A stretch of 64,000 bases of DNA from Ruminococcus sp. Its GTDB lineage: Bacteria > Bacillota > Clostridia > Oscillospirales > Ruminococcaceae. The position numbers and the translations under genes were made by a program. The notes below the pieces were generated by a model that worked only from the letters and a program-made list of their open reading frames with translations, did no database searches and had not been told where the DNA came from. The stretch is taken from the NCBI GenBank assembly GCA_017519415.1, contig JAFWSI010000024.1, positions 1 to 64,000 on the forward strand, written 5' to 3'. Below are positions 34,348 through 43,643 of the stretch, piece after piece (the stretch's first letter is position 1; every line of letters starts with the position of its first letter).

Positions 34348-36915
34348 TCAGCGGTTACTGTATTCCTCAAGCTCGTGTATGGAGTCGATGTCCACTGTGG
34401 GAAGCGAATAGCATACCGACTTCAGATAGGCCTGTATCTCCTCACAGTCTGTCCATTCGAGACAGTCTCCGTCAGAATAGACCGGCAGCTGCAAGGGACT
34501 GCCGTCAGTGTCCTTGCCGATAAGGAATATGGTGCTCTGTCCGGCGTCGAACATCTTGCCTATGCAAGTGCCCATTTCGTCGTCCTTATGGGCGGACAGG
34601 TTCAGTGACATCATTCTTGTGCTTTCGACTATATTGTCCGCCATACAGGTCCTGAGAGCGTTTTCGTCTGCCATTACGGCCTTTATCGCGTCATACCAGC
34701 TGCCGTCTGCGTCGTACATCCTTATGAGCTTACTGTACGTATTCTTTTCGGCATTTCCCTGCCCTGTGTAATAATACATATTGTAGCCGACGCCGTTTTC
34801 GTCATAAACGGTTATCTGCTGCTGGGTAGACCATGCGTGGTTCTCATATATGATAGCCAGTACCGGCTCGGGATCGCTTACGATACCGCAGCACTTTTTT
34901 CCGCCTTTTATAAGTAACTTCTTAAGGCTCACAAGGTCAAAGGAGTCTATCACATTGTCCTTGTTCATATCGGCGTTTTCGTGATTGATCTGCTCTTCCC
35001 TGCCGAGCAGCCACCTCTGGAGCGCCACAAGGTCGGATACGCCCACTGCTCCGTCGGAGTTGCAGTCTCCGGGTACGGGCTTATCACATTCCGAGCTGCT
35101 GATGATGCTTGCATTGAGGTCGTTGTCAAATCTGAACGAGCAGACCGCCCCGTCCTGAGGCTCGTATATGTCGCTGCCGCCCGAATAATGGAAGTCAACG
35201 GTCACCGTACCCGGTCTCAGGGGCTCGAATACAGTTACCTCGCCGTACATTCCGCCAATGACATCGATAATATTGGCAGGCTCGATATAATAGCCGCAGT
35301 ACTTCTTTACCTCGCTGATACCCTCCTGAGTGGGATCTATGCGGAAGCTGCGTCCCACAGAGCAGAATATCACATATTCGCCGTGTACGGAGATGTTGCC
35401 TGCGTTCTTTATGTAGTCCTGAGCCTCGGGCAGACAGTCGGGAAGCCAGCCGAAAAGATCGGTCTCCCTTATATCTCCGTTTTCGTCGGCTGTGAATTTC
35501 AGTGCATATTCATTGGGATAATTTGAACCGTATTTTACCTTCTTGTTCCAGTATACGGTCACGCCGGAAGAGGGCTTCGGCTTGAACACGTCAACGCTGA
35601 AGCAGATGTCCGTCTTTGCGTACTTTATGTCACGTTCACGGATACCCAGCTCTCCGAGGGCGGCGATATACTCGTCATAGCCCTCCTCGCCGCTGCTCAC
35701 TGCCTCGGGCAGGCGGAACACTCTTGAATATACATGGCAGTCGTAGGAACTATCATCGGCATAATCGGTCATATACGTCCTTTCCGTATAACCCTTGCCG
35801 TAGTTGTCCATTCTGCGGACGCAGCATATATAGCCGTCCTCCACATGAGTTGCTCCGTATTTATTGTCAAATTCCAGAGCCGCACCGAGATCCTTCGGCA
35901 CCCATTCCGGAAGATCAATCTTGTTCTCAACTACACGCATTTTTTGGCTGCTGTCCGTCTTTATTGTGAAGCACCTTGCGTCTATATCCTCGTCGTTCGG
36001 TCTGACATTGCGGGAAACGGCAAAGTCAACATATACCTCGCCCTCCTGAACAGGCTCGTAGACCCTTACCGCCCTCTGGAGGGGAAGAGTATCGACAGGA
36101 GTGCCGAACATTACCGGCGACCTGTATTCAACATCGTAGCTCAGCAGCTGCTTTACTCTGCCGATACCGTGCTGCTCCATGAAATACTGCTCGCCTGCCG
36201 AACGCCTCACATCTCCGCAGAAAATGATAAGGTCGTTGTATGCGCATATGTTCCCGTGCTCCTTTATGAAGGCGTCATACTCCTCAATACAGTCCGGCAG
36301 GAACCTGAACAGGTCGAACTGCTCCTTTTCAAAGGGCGAGTTGTAATAGCCGAAGGTGAACGTCCGTGACGATGTTACATTGAGTATGCCGCCGTCGCTG
36401 TAATAGCCTTCCCTGATGGTGATGTCAAGGTCCTGATACTTCGTTGTGTATACCTCGACCCTGAAATAGTTGTCCAGTTCCTCTGCGTTCTCTTTTATGC
36501 CCGCTGCGCGGAGCCTTTTCATATAGTCCGCATAGGCCTCCGTACCGGAGTCTGAAGGGGCGTCGGAGGGACTGAATTCCATATCCTTTGCAAATACGCG
36601 GGTCAGCTCGTGGTTCTCGACGCTTTTTCCCGAACAGAGTATATCGTAGAACAGGTCGTCCTTATGGAGAGGACGCTGCTGCACCACGCATATGTACTCG
36701 CCCTCCACATATGTCGCACCGCGGCTGTTGCTGAATTCGAGGGCTTCAAGATAGTTGTCCGGCACCCAGTCGGGAAAGCTCCCCAGAGCACTTACCTTTG
36801 AGGCGATCGCTGCCTTATCGGGACGGACAGCGGCGGAAGCAGCTGCGGGAACACCTGCTGTGATAAGCAGAACAGCGGACGCTGCCGCAGAGATCAGTTG
36901 TTTGAAAGAAATCAT
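34348..36915 (-). CDS. Secreted protein with duplicated module and internal dockerin (855 aa)
   Basis: Unknown function; cellulosome-associated by its dockerin. Signal peptide (about 1-28); two related modules of about 290 residues (about 45-325 and 332-610), recognisable by FPDWVPDNYLEALEFSN and LPEWVPKDLGAALEFDN, each followed by a GATxVExxYIC strand; an internal dockerin (about 615-670, GDCNSDGAVGVSDLVALQRWLLG and ADMNKDNVIDSFDLVSLKKLL); then an extra unrecognised domain (about 680-855). An internal dockerin followed by a domain of 180 residues is less usual than a terminal one. ATG at 36915 has AGGAGG upstream. No catalytic motif was seen. Confidence 0.82.
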   Translation of the reverse strand: MISFKQLISAAASAVLLITAGVPAAASAAVRPDKAAIASKVSALGSFPDWVPDNYLEALEFSNSRGATYVEGEYICVVQQRPLHKDDLFYDILCSGKSVENHELTRVFAKDMEFSPSDAPSDSGTEAYADYMKRLRAAGIKENAEELDNYFRVEVYTTKYQDLDITIREGYYSDGGILNVTSSRTFTFGYYNSPFEKEQFDLFRFLPDCIEEYDAFIKEHGNICAYNDLIIFCGDVRRSAGEQYFMEQHGIGRVKQLLSYDVEYRSPVMFGTPVDTLPLQRAVRVYEPVQEGEVYVDFAVSRNVRPNDEDIDARCFTIKTDSSQKMRVVENKIDLPEWVPKDLGAALEFDNKYGATHVEDGYICCVRRMDNYGKGYTERTYMTDYADDSSYDCHVYSRVFRLPEAVSSGEEGYDEYIAALGELGIRERDIKYAKTDICFSVDVFKPKPSSGVTVYWNKKVKYGSNYPNEYALKFTADENGDIRETDLFGWLPDCLPEAQDYIKNAGNISVHGEYVIFCSVGRSFRIDPTQEGISEVKKYCGYYIEPANIIDVIGGMYGEVTVFEPLRPGTVTVDFHYSGGSDIYEPQDGAVCSFRFDNDLNASIISSSECDKPVPGDCNSDGAVGVSDLVALQRWLLGREEQINHENADMNKDNVIDSFDLVSLKKLLIKGGKKCCGIVSDPEPVLAIIYENHAWSTQQQITVYDENGVGYNMYYYTGQGNAEKNTYSKLIRMYDADGSWYDAIKAVMADENALRTCMADNIVESTRMMSLNLSAHKDDEMGTCIGKMFDAGQSTIFLIGKDTDGSPLQLPVYSDGDCLEWTDCEEIQAYLKSVCYSLPTVDIDSIHELEEYSNR

Positions 36916-37051
36916 ATAAATACCTCCTCATAAAAACAGCTTATATATGTATTAACGTTTCAGAAATGAAAATGTGCGGTTAAATAAAAAAATTTTTGTA
37001 CCTGTCTCCGTGCTTTTGACGTCCACTTGACAGTGAACCTGAAAAAAACTG

Positions 37052-37080
37052 TTGAATTCCCGGGCGTAATGAGTTATAAT
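37052..37080 (+). promoter_or_regulatory. Promoter of the CotH-dockerin gene
   Basis: TTGAAT (37052-37057), 17-bp spacer, TATAAT (37075-37080). Confidence 0.75.
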
Positions 37081-37112
37081 ATGTTTGTTATCAAATTCAG
37101 AGAGGTATATTT

Positions 37113-39728
37113 ATGGACTTATTCAAAAAATTGGGCAGTCTTGCAGCAGCCGTGCTCATGGTGTCCGCAGTGCCCTGCGGCGCTTCCCCGGCTGTGGCCG
37201 GGCAGAGTACGGAAGGGCTCTGCATAAACGAAGTCTGCACTCAGAACAAAAACAGCTTCAGGGACAGCCGGGGCAAAGCTCCTGACTGGATAGAGCTTCA
37301 CAACGGCAGCAATGCGGATATGGACATTTCAGGATTCGGTCTTTCCGACAAAGCCGACAAGCCGATGAAGTATGTATTCCCGTCAGGCACTGTCATAAAA
37401 AAGGGAGGCTATCTCCTGATAGTTGCCGACAAGGACGGAGAGGGACTGACCGGGCTCAACACGGGCTTCGGCCTCAGCAAGTCGGGAGAGACTCTTATCC
37501 TTTCGTCACCTGACGGAAAGGAGCTCCAGAAGCTTGTGATCCCCGCACTCGAAGAGGACGCTTCATACGGACGTACAACAGACGGAGAGTTTGCGGTAAT
37601 GTCTCCAACACCCGCCTCCGCCAACAGCTCCGCGCCTGCCGAGCCCGTATTCTCGCTCGAGTCAGGTTTCTACAGCGAAAACGACGTAAAGGAGCTGACT
37701 ATAACCTCGTCGGACACGGTATACTACACTCTTGACGGCTCCGATCCCACCACCTCAAAGACCGCAAAGGTCTACAGCGGTGCCATACCCATGTACGACA
37801 GGAGCTCGGACGAAAACGTCTACAGCAAATATGAGCAGGACGAGGAAAGTCCGTACTCGATCACCATTTCTATCGCCTATGAGGCCAATACGGAGAAATT
37901 CGACAAGGCAACTGTTGTCAGGGCCGCTTCCAGATCAGCGGACGGCACCTTCAGCAGGGTCTCCTCAAAGACCTTCTTCGTGATGAGCGACGAAAAGCTT
38001 GCATACTATTCTGGGATACCGGTGGTATCCGTGGTGACCGATCCGGACAACCTCTTCGGCAAGGACAACGGCATATATGTCACGGGTCAGCAGTACACCG
38101 ACTGGCTCAAAGGCGGAAAGGCCTCCGAGATCGCCGCAAATTTCCTGTCTTCGGGAAAGGAGTGGGAGCGCGAGGCCGACGTTACCTATTTCGAGGGCGG
38201 AGAGCTCGGCTTCAGTCAGAAAATGGGCATACGCCTGAGAGGAGCCTCCACAAGGAACACTCCCGCCAAGAGCTTCAACCTATATGCAAGGAGCAAGTAC
38301 GGCGACTCAAAGCTTGACTATAAGATAATCAGCGGAAACAAGTCCGTCATCGACGACAAATCTATAAAGCGTTACGATTCCTTCGGCCTCAGGTCGGTCT
38401 CATGGGTGGACAAGCTGAGAGAGTATGCCGTCCATTCCTCACTGCGCGATCTTCCCGCCCTTGCCACCTATGACAGCGAAAGATGTATGCTGTTCATCGA
38501 CGGCGAGCTCTGGGGACTTTACGATATAACCGAGAAGGCCTCGGATTACTACATACAGTCGAATTACGGCGTTCCCGCCGAAAACGTTACGATCATAAAG
38601 AACGGAGAGCTCGAGGCGGGTCCCGACGACGAGCCTCTCAATCTTCAGATGCTGGGAGATTTCTGCCGTGACAACGATCTGACTGTCTCCGAGAATTATG
38701 ACTACGTAACCTCTCAGGTGGACACCGAGAGCATTATAGACTGCTACTGCACCGGCCTGTATATCGGCACATGGGACTGGCCGAACTACAACTACCTCAT
38801 GTGGAGATACCAGGGCGACGAGATAGACGGCAATCCCTACAGCGACGGCAAATGGAGATTCGGCGCCTTTGATTTCGATTACTCCGTGGGACTTACCTAT
38901 GAGGACTTCGGCGGAGTAGAGCCCTATCAGCACGACAGCTTCAAGAAAATGGACGGCGTCAAGGAGGCTATCCCGACGGTGATATTCGCAAAGCTACTTG
39001 AAAATCCCGAATTCAGACAGCAGTTTGCGGACAGGTTCTGTTCCTACGCCTATTCCGTGTTCGGAGCCTCAAAAATGACTGCGGAGCTGAACGACGAGGA
39101 GGAGAGGTTCATGGACTATATGACCATGACTGCATGGCGCTGGAACATGGGCACCCCCGACTCCGGTTATGAAAGCTTCCTTGAGGAGCAGAAGAGCTTT
39201 TACCACGACGAAATGGAGCTCATGCGCACCTTCTTCAAAAACCGTCCGAAGTATGCCGTTGAGAATATGAGAAATTACCTCGGCATATCGCAGGATACTG
39301 CTACCGTGACCGTAACGGGCACAGGCGGCGGAAGTATTTCCGTAAACTCGGCTGATACCGCCTTTTCAGGCAATGTGTGGACAGGCTCCTTTAAAAGCGG
39401 TACAAAGGTGACTCTCACAGCAAAGCCTGACGACGGCTTCAAATTCGCAGGCTGGTCGGGAGCCGTCACTTCCGGTTCGGAGACCATAACGGTCACCGCC
39501 GACAAGGCAGTTTCACTGGTGTGCAATTTCAAGATGTCCGAATATGAGCACGGTGACCTCGACATGGACGGAAAGCTGGACGCAGCCGATCTGGTCGTTA
39601 TGTCCAGATATATCCGCGGCATGGAAAGCATAAACAGAATGCAGTTCATTATCGCCGATATGAACGAGGATCAGTCCGCTGACGTATTCGATCTCGTGCT
39701 TCTGCGAAAGGAACTGCTCAGGCAATAA
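37113..39728 (+). CDS. CotH-family protein with lamin-tail domain and dockerin (871 aa)
   Basis: Secreted, cellulosome-dockable member of the CotH kinase-like family. Order: signal peptide (1-30), lamin-tail domain (about 33-160, INEVCTQNKNSF and DWIELHNGS), a chitobiase-C-like beta domain (about 170-295, YYTLDGSDPT), CotH domain (about 310-715), an InlB-type B-repeat (about 725-808, GFKFAGWSGAV) and a C-terminal dockerin (about 810-868, GDLDMDGKLDAADLVVMSRYIRG). In the CotH domain GIRLRGAST, LWGLYDITEK and FGAFDFDYSVG are visible, corresponding to kinase-fold motifs. Kinase activity is known for B. subtilis CotH; here it is inferred. Divergent from the dockerin gene at 36915. A second CotH protein is at 55754. 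Confidence 0.9.
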   Translation: MDLFKKLGSLAAAVLMVSAVPCGASPAVAGQSTEGLCINEVCTQNKNSFRDSRGKAPDWIELHNGSNADMDISGFGLSDKADKPMKYVFPSGTVIKKGGYLLIVADKDGEGLTGLNTGFGLSKSGETLILSSPDGKELQKLVIPALEEDASYGRTTDGEFAVMSPTPASANSSAPAEPVFSLESGFYSENDVKELTITSSDTVYYTLDGSDPTTSKTAKVYSGAIPMYDRSSDENVYSKYEQDEESPYSITISIAYEANTEKFDKATVVRAASRSADGTFSRVSSKTFFVMSDEKLAYYSGIPVVSVVTDPDNLFGKDNGIYVTGQQYTDWLKGGKASEIAANFLSSGKEWEREADVTYFEGGELGFSQKMGIRLRGASTRNTPAKSFNLYARSKYGDSKLDYKIISGNKSVIDDKSIKRYDSFGLRSVSWVDKLREYAVHSSLRDLPALATYDSERCMLFIDGELWGLYDITEKASDYYIQSNYGVPAENVTIIKNGELEAGPDDEPLNLQMLGDFCRDNDLTVSENYDYVTSQVDTESIIDCYCTGLYIGTWDWPNYNYLMWRYQGDEIDGNPYSDGKWRFGAFDFDYSVGLTYEDFGGVEPYQHDSFKKMDGVKEAIPTVIFAKLLENPEFRQQFADRFCSYAYSVFGASKMTAELNDEEERFMDYMTMTAWRWNMGTPDSGYESFLEEQKSFYHDEMELMRTFFKNRPKYAVENMRNYLGISQDTATVTVTGTGGGSISVNSADTAFSGNVWTGSFKSGTKVTLTAKPDDGFKFAGWSGAVTSGSETITVTADKAVSLVCNFKMSEYEHGDLDMDGKLDAADLVVMSRYIRGMESINRMQFIIADMNEDQSADVFDLVLLRKELLRQ

Positions 39729-39733
39729 CAGTA

Positions 39734-39763
39734 TGAAAAATGCGGCACTGCCGCATTTTTTTA
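39734..39763. terminator. Bidirectional terminator
   Basis: AAAAATGCGG/CCGCATTTTT hairpin (39736-39762) between convergent genes. Confidence 0.85.
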
Positions 39764-40846
39764 TTTCTCCCCATCATGGTTTATGATCGTCTTTACGATA
39801 AAGCCCTCGGTACCGCAGTAGCTTATCCTCGAAAGATCTATCCCCGCATTTACGAATGCAAGTGACGTTTCTGCTTTGCCGAGTCCCTTCAGGGCTTCTT
39901 TATATGCCGCCTCGGTCTCGAATTTTACTTCTGCCTGTTCCTCGTCATAGTGCTTCATTATTATCCCTGCCATGGCATCGGCATCGAATCCGCTCATGTA
40001 AGAGCCGTCCGCCACATAATAGTACCTGCTGAGATCGCTGCATTTCGGAACGAACCTGTTCTTTCCCATGCTGAGATCATGGGTGTCCGCAAAATGCTCG
40101 TCGTCGCACATAAAGAAGTTATGGGTGTAATTATAGGGTATATCGTCCTCATAAACGGGATCGTCACCTGCAAGATCCACCCAGTAATACCTGCCGTCGA
40201 GCCTGATAAAATTCCATGTGCTGCCGCCGTTGGAAAACATACCGCACTCAAAGCCCATTCTTTCCATGATGTACTGAAATGCCTGAGCGTAGCCCATACT
40301 CTGCGTTCTGTGTCTTACGAGGCAGCTGTATACCGTATCCGTAAGAAAGTCTTCGTCACCGCTCTGATACCATGTATTCCTTACTATCTCGTCATGGACA
40401 AAGAGCGCTTTCTCCCAGTCCGAAGCGTCCGCGGGTATGCTGTTTATTATCCTGTCGGCTTCCTCCGATACCTTTTCACACATCTTTTCCGTTTCGCTCT
40501 CCGTCATCTTATAATCACGGCAGCCGTAATTTATACTTATAACGTTGTGCTGCGGACTTGACCCCACAGAGCTTATGTCGGCCCAGAAAAGCTCGGGGTG
40601 GTCATATATCACCATGCCGCTTATCTCAAATGCCCTGTCATTGGTGGCATAGCCGTAAAGCCTGAGCTCGCCGTTAAAGCTTCCGTCAGTGAGCCTGTCA
40701 TATATCGCCTGATACATCTCTTCCTCGTCGGCTACATATTCTGCTCTGCGGTGAGGATCGTAGGGCTCCTCGGGAGCATCACTCGCGCAGCTCCATAACA
40801 AACACGCGGGCATCAGTGCGGGAAACAGCTTTTTTATCATCTTCAT
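39761..40846 (-). CDS. Lipoprotein with transglutaminase-like fold, catalytic residues lost (361 aa)
   Basis: Lipid-anchored extracellular protein. Lipobox LLWSC (Cys at about 20). The centre (about 150-260) is a transglutaminase-core domain by pattern: KALFVHDEIVRNTWY, SMGYAQAFQYIMERMGFEC and the WVD strand. The Cys of the usual V-C-x-G-Y-A motif is Ser here (RTQSMGYAQ), and the His of the H-A-W-N motif is Ser (GSTWNF); the Asp in YYWVD is kept. It should therefore be catalytically inactive and act as a binding module. RBS AAGGAGA. Monocistronic. Confidence 0.8.
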   Translation of the reverse strand: MKMIKKLFPALMPACLLWSCASDAPEEPYDPHRRAEYVADEEEMYQAIYDRLTDGSFNGELRLYGYATNDRAFEISGMVIYDHPELFWADISSVGSSPQHNVISINYGCRDYKMTESETEKMCEKVSEEADRIINSIPADASDWEKALFVHDEIVRNTWYQSGDEDFLTDTVYSCLVRHRTQSMGYAQAFQYIMERMGFECGMFSNGGSTWNFIRLDGRYYWVDLAGDDPVYEDDIPYNYTHNFFMCDDEHFADTHDLSMGKNRFVPKCSDLSRYYYVADGSYMSGFDADAMAGIIMKHYDEEQAEVKFETEAAYKEALKGLGKAETSLAFVNAGIDLSRISYCGTEGFIVKTIINHDGEK

Positions 40847-41029
40847 ATCATATCTCCTTATTACCCGGGCATAAACGCAGGATCATTCCGTTCCGCCGGC
40901 TGTGAGCCCTGCGGAGACCCGCCGCATAATATGTATACCGCGGCCTTTATCTGGTCTTTCGGCAGACAGCCGTAACCTTCATGTTCCCGTCGGAGATCTC
41001 CGCGAAAATGTCTCCGCCCATTCCGTTCA

Positions 41030-41611
41030 TCAGCCTGTTGTCATTCGGTTTATAAGCATTCCGCCGTTGTCTTTCAGCCATTTGTTCCATCTGTCATAAT
41101 CGGGGAACACACGGTATACCTCAGCGTAAAACTTCTTTGAATGATCCATGTGCAGACGGTGGCAAAGCTCGTGTACGACTACCGAGTCAAGAACTTCCGG
41201 CGGAGCCGCCATCAGCAGGCAGTTGAAGCTGAGATCACCCTTTGAAGTACAGCTGCCCCATCTTGTTTTCTGATTGCGGACAGTTATCCTGCCGTATGTC
41301 ACGCCGAGCTTTTCGGCGTAGTGCTTCACACGTCCGGGGATCACTCCAAGAGCCTTTTCAGCCATAGATCGTATATCCTGCTCTGAAAAAGGTGTCAGCT
41401 GCTCCAGCTCTCGTCTGCGCTGCTGCGCTTTCCGGACATGGTTATTTATCCATTTTTCGCTCTTTTCAATGAAGGAAACTATCTCCCTATCCGAGCACCG
41501 TAAAGGCGCTCTGACAACGAGATGTCCGTCCTCCGCTATCTGTATCGCAAGTGTCTTCCTGCGGCTGCGAATGATCTCAGCAGCAGTTATTATGCTGTTT
41601 ATATCGGCCAT
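41030..41611 (-). CDS. YgjP-like M48-family metallopeptidase (193 aa)
   Basis: DUF45/YgjP family zinc protein. The HExxH motif lies in VVHELCHRLHMDHSKKFY (about 143-160) with a downstream third ligand typical of the family, and the family segment RWGSCTSKGDLSFNCLLM is at about 115-132. No signal peptide, so cytosolic. YgjP-like proteins often sit near restriction-modification genes but none is here. ATG at 41611 with AGGAG upstream. The gaps on either side (40847-41029 and 41612-41850) hold nothing recognised. Confidence 0.9.
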   Translation of the reverse strand: MADINSIITAAEIIRSRRKTLAIQIAEDGHLVVRAPLRCSDREIVSFIEKSEKWINNHVRKAQQRRRELEQLTPFSEQDIRSMAEKALGVIPGRVKHYAEKLGVTYGRITVRNQKTRWGSCTSKGDLSFNCLLMAAPPEVLDSVVVHELCHRLHMDHSKKFYAEVYRVFPDYDRWNKWLKDNGGMLINRMTTG

Positions 41612-41852
41612 GTTTTCGCTCCTGTCAGTTTATCATAGGTTGACCACGAGTATATTACCACATATCTGCCGTAATGTCAAGAAGTACAGAGCACCGGTTT
41701 CTGTCACGAAGGCGGGATACTCAGACGGCATCGCAGATCTCCGGAACAATTCCGTGAAAAACCAATAAATCCGAACTGCACAGTTATCCGCATACCTGAG
41801 ACATTTCCTCCGCACACAGTTCAAACGTCACAGACATACGCTGCGGTTACAG

Positions 41853-41881
41853 AAAACGGCTCTCCTTACGGAGAGCCGTTC
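41853..41881. terminator. Terminator of the nadR-pnuC operon
   Basis: AACGGCTCTCC/GGAGAGCCGTT (41855-41880), 11-bp stem with TTAC loop and short T-rich tails on both strands, 8 bp beyond the nadR stop. Confidence 0.8.
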
Positions 41882-41888
41882 TGCTTTT

Positions 41889-42908
41889 TCATATCAGCTG
41901 ATCCTGACCGATCAAACGGCAGACTTCCTTTACAGCCTTTTCGTATCGTTCCTGATACGAGCCGCTTATGCATATGAAATCCTTGCCGTGACAGCGGAGC
42001 AGCTCCTTGATCTGCTCGCTGTATCTGACGCGGTCGTCACGGATGACCTCGCTGCGGTCTCCGTCCTGTACAAAGGCGACATCAGGTTCGAGAAAAAGTA
42101 TCAGGTCGTAGCTGTTCAGAGCGTCTATAGCATCGGAAAGCGCCTTGTTCTTTTCAATACCGGGATCTTCAAGAAAGCTCATATAAAACTGAGTCACAAG
42201 GGTGTCGGTATCTATGAACAGCACCTTATTGCTGTGTTCTGCCGCCTTGATCTCATTCAGCTTGTGCTGAAGCAGTATCTCGGTAAAATCCTCCGACAGC
42301 ATCATAAGATCGGTGCCGCTGCGCTCCGATATATCCCTGCCTGCCTCATCGATATAATTGGTATTGAACCTGTTGGCAAGATTGATGGTCAGGGTGGATT
42401 TGCCCGTACTCTCTCCGCCCATGAGCAGTACTTTCTTCGTATAAAAGGGTCTCACTATATTCGGGAGCCACTCCCAGCGGCGGAACGGATCGCGGCGTAT
42501 CTCGGTGGAGCTGATACCGTTTCTTCTGAAAATATGCAGCTTGCTTTCGGGATAGCATACGTTCCAGAAGCTGTCCTCACCGTAATCGCTGCCGCAGAAG
42601 ACAATATCTATCGGCTTTCCTATCCGGGCTTTTACCTTCTCAGCGTCAGCCTGCCAGTACTCCCTCGTATATTCAGCCTTGGTCTCTGCATTGTCCTCAA
42701 GAATGATTATCCTGACATTGCCGATGTGCTTTGTGAGCTGATAAAGCCAGCGGTATCTTATCCTGCTGTCAATGCTGTCACGCCTCGGTGAGGTACTCAG
42801 GACTATATACAGCTCACGGCACATATTGGCCGCCTGAATTATACAGTCAAGGTGTCCCATATGGAGCGGATCAAACGAACCGCCGTACATTCCTGCGTTA
42901 TACTGCAT
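41889..42908 (-). CDS. nadR: NadR-like NMN adenylyltransferase / ribosylnicotinamide kinase (339 aa)
   Basis: Two-domain enzyme of NAD salvage: phosphorylates nicotinamide riboside to NMN and adenylylates NMN to NAD+. Nucleotidyltransferase domain at about 1-160 with GGSFDPLHMGHLD (about 9-21) and the late motif SSTEIRRDP (about 133-141); kinase domain at about 160-339 with Walker A MGGESTGKSTL (about 162-172). It lacks the N-terminal helix-turn-helix that makes E. coli NadR a repressor. The start overlaps the 3' end of pnuC by 11 bp, so transport and phosphorylation are coupled. Confidence 0.93.
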   Translation of the reverse strand: MQYNAGMYGGSFDPLHMGHLDCIIQAANMCRELYIVLSTSPRRDSIDSRIRYRWLYQLTKHIGNVRIIILEDNAETKAEYTREYWQADAEKVKARIGKPIDIVFCGSDYGEDSFWNVCYPESKLHIFRRNGISSTEIRRDPFRRWEWLPNIVRPFYTKKVLLMGGESTGKSTLTINLANRFNTNYIDEAGRDISERSGTDLMMLSEDFTEILLQHKLNEIKAAEHSNKVLFIDTDTLVTQFYMSFLEDPGIEKNKALSDAIDALNSYDLILFLEPDVAFVQDGDRSEVIRDDRVRYSEQIKELLRCHGKDFICISGSYQERYEKAVKEVCRLIGQDQLI

Positions 42909-43605
42909 CCTTCTTCGCCTCCCTGTACCAACGTATGAACATTATTACTGCATTTATGAGGTAAACGCTCCACATTGCAAGTGTGGCGGCTGTTTCTCCG
43001 CCTTGAGTAAAGTGTACAGCCCACATGATGACTGTAACGATGTCCACGACTATCCAGAGCACCCACTGCTCCATAAGACGCTTTATGGACAGTATCTGTG
43101 CCACAACAGAAATGACTGTGCTCATGCTGTCGATATAGGGCAGATTTCCGCCCAGCTTTTTCAGTATAAAGCCGTATCCGAAGATACCTGCGCCCGTTAA
43201 AAAATATATCACGGCGCTTTTCCTGAGTGTGAGCCTCTCCTTAACGACCTCTCCCGTTTCATCGTTCATATGCTTTTTCCATACGAACCAGCCGACAAAA
43301 TTCATCGGCAGATAATAGATGAGGTTGAGCATGACCTCGCCATAGTATTTTGCCCCGAAGGAAACTATCGCATAGCAGACCGTATTCACCAGTCCGAAGA
43401 TAAAAGAGGAACGCTTTCCCTTTCCTGTCAGGATAACGCACCATGTACCTGTAACTGCCGCAAGCAGACTGAGAAAGGTATCCTTCCAGTATATTGACAA
43501 GCCAAGTATCACGGATGTTGCAAGCGTCAGCCAGAATACATCAAAGAGCTTCCAGCCCGTCAGCTCGCTTTTAAGGTATCTCCTTACGCCCTGCGCTCTG
43601 TTCAT
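42898..43605 (-). CDS. pnuC: Nicotinamide riboside transporter PnuC (235 aa)
   Basis: Facilitates uptake of nicotinamide riboside, which NadR then traps by phosphorylation. About seven membrane spans; the conserved segments GKGKRSSFIFGLVN (about 62-75) and YYGEVMLNLIYYLPMNFVGW (about 87-106), and the late WILWI-like WVLWIVVDIV (about 179-188), are PnuC features. The ATG at 43605 follows AAAGGGGGG; the longer start at 43647 would overlap the draG stop. Lies 38 bp after the ADP-ribosylglycohydrolase gene and overlaps nadR. Confidence 0.93.
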   Translation of the reverse strand: MNRAQGVRRYLKSELTGWKLFDVFWLTLATSVILGLSIYWKDTFLSLLAAVTGTWCVILTGKGKRSSFIFGLVNTVCYAIVSFGAKYYGEVMLNLIYYLPMNFVGWFVWKKHMNDETGEVVKERLTLRKSAVIYFLTGAGIFGYGFILKKLGGNLPYIDSMSTVISVVAQILSIKRLMEQWVLWIVVDIVTVIMWAVHFTQGGETAATLAMWSVYLINAVIMFIRWYREAKKDAV

Positions 43606-43643
43606 TTTTCTGCCCCCCTTTAAAATACATTGGATCTCCGTCC

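Noticed and set aside
37113-39728. CotH protein as a spore-coat gene proper
   Set aside because: The signal peptide, lamin-tail domain and dockerin show that it is secreted and cellulosome-linked rather than a forespore coat protein.
41469-41768. 99-codon plus-strand frame beginning inside the YgjP-like gene
   Set aside because: More than half is antisense to a conserved gene and the rest is unlike a protein.
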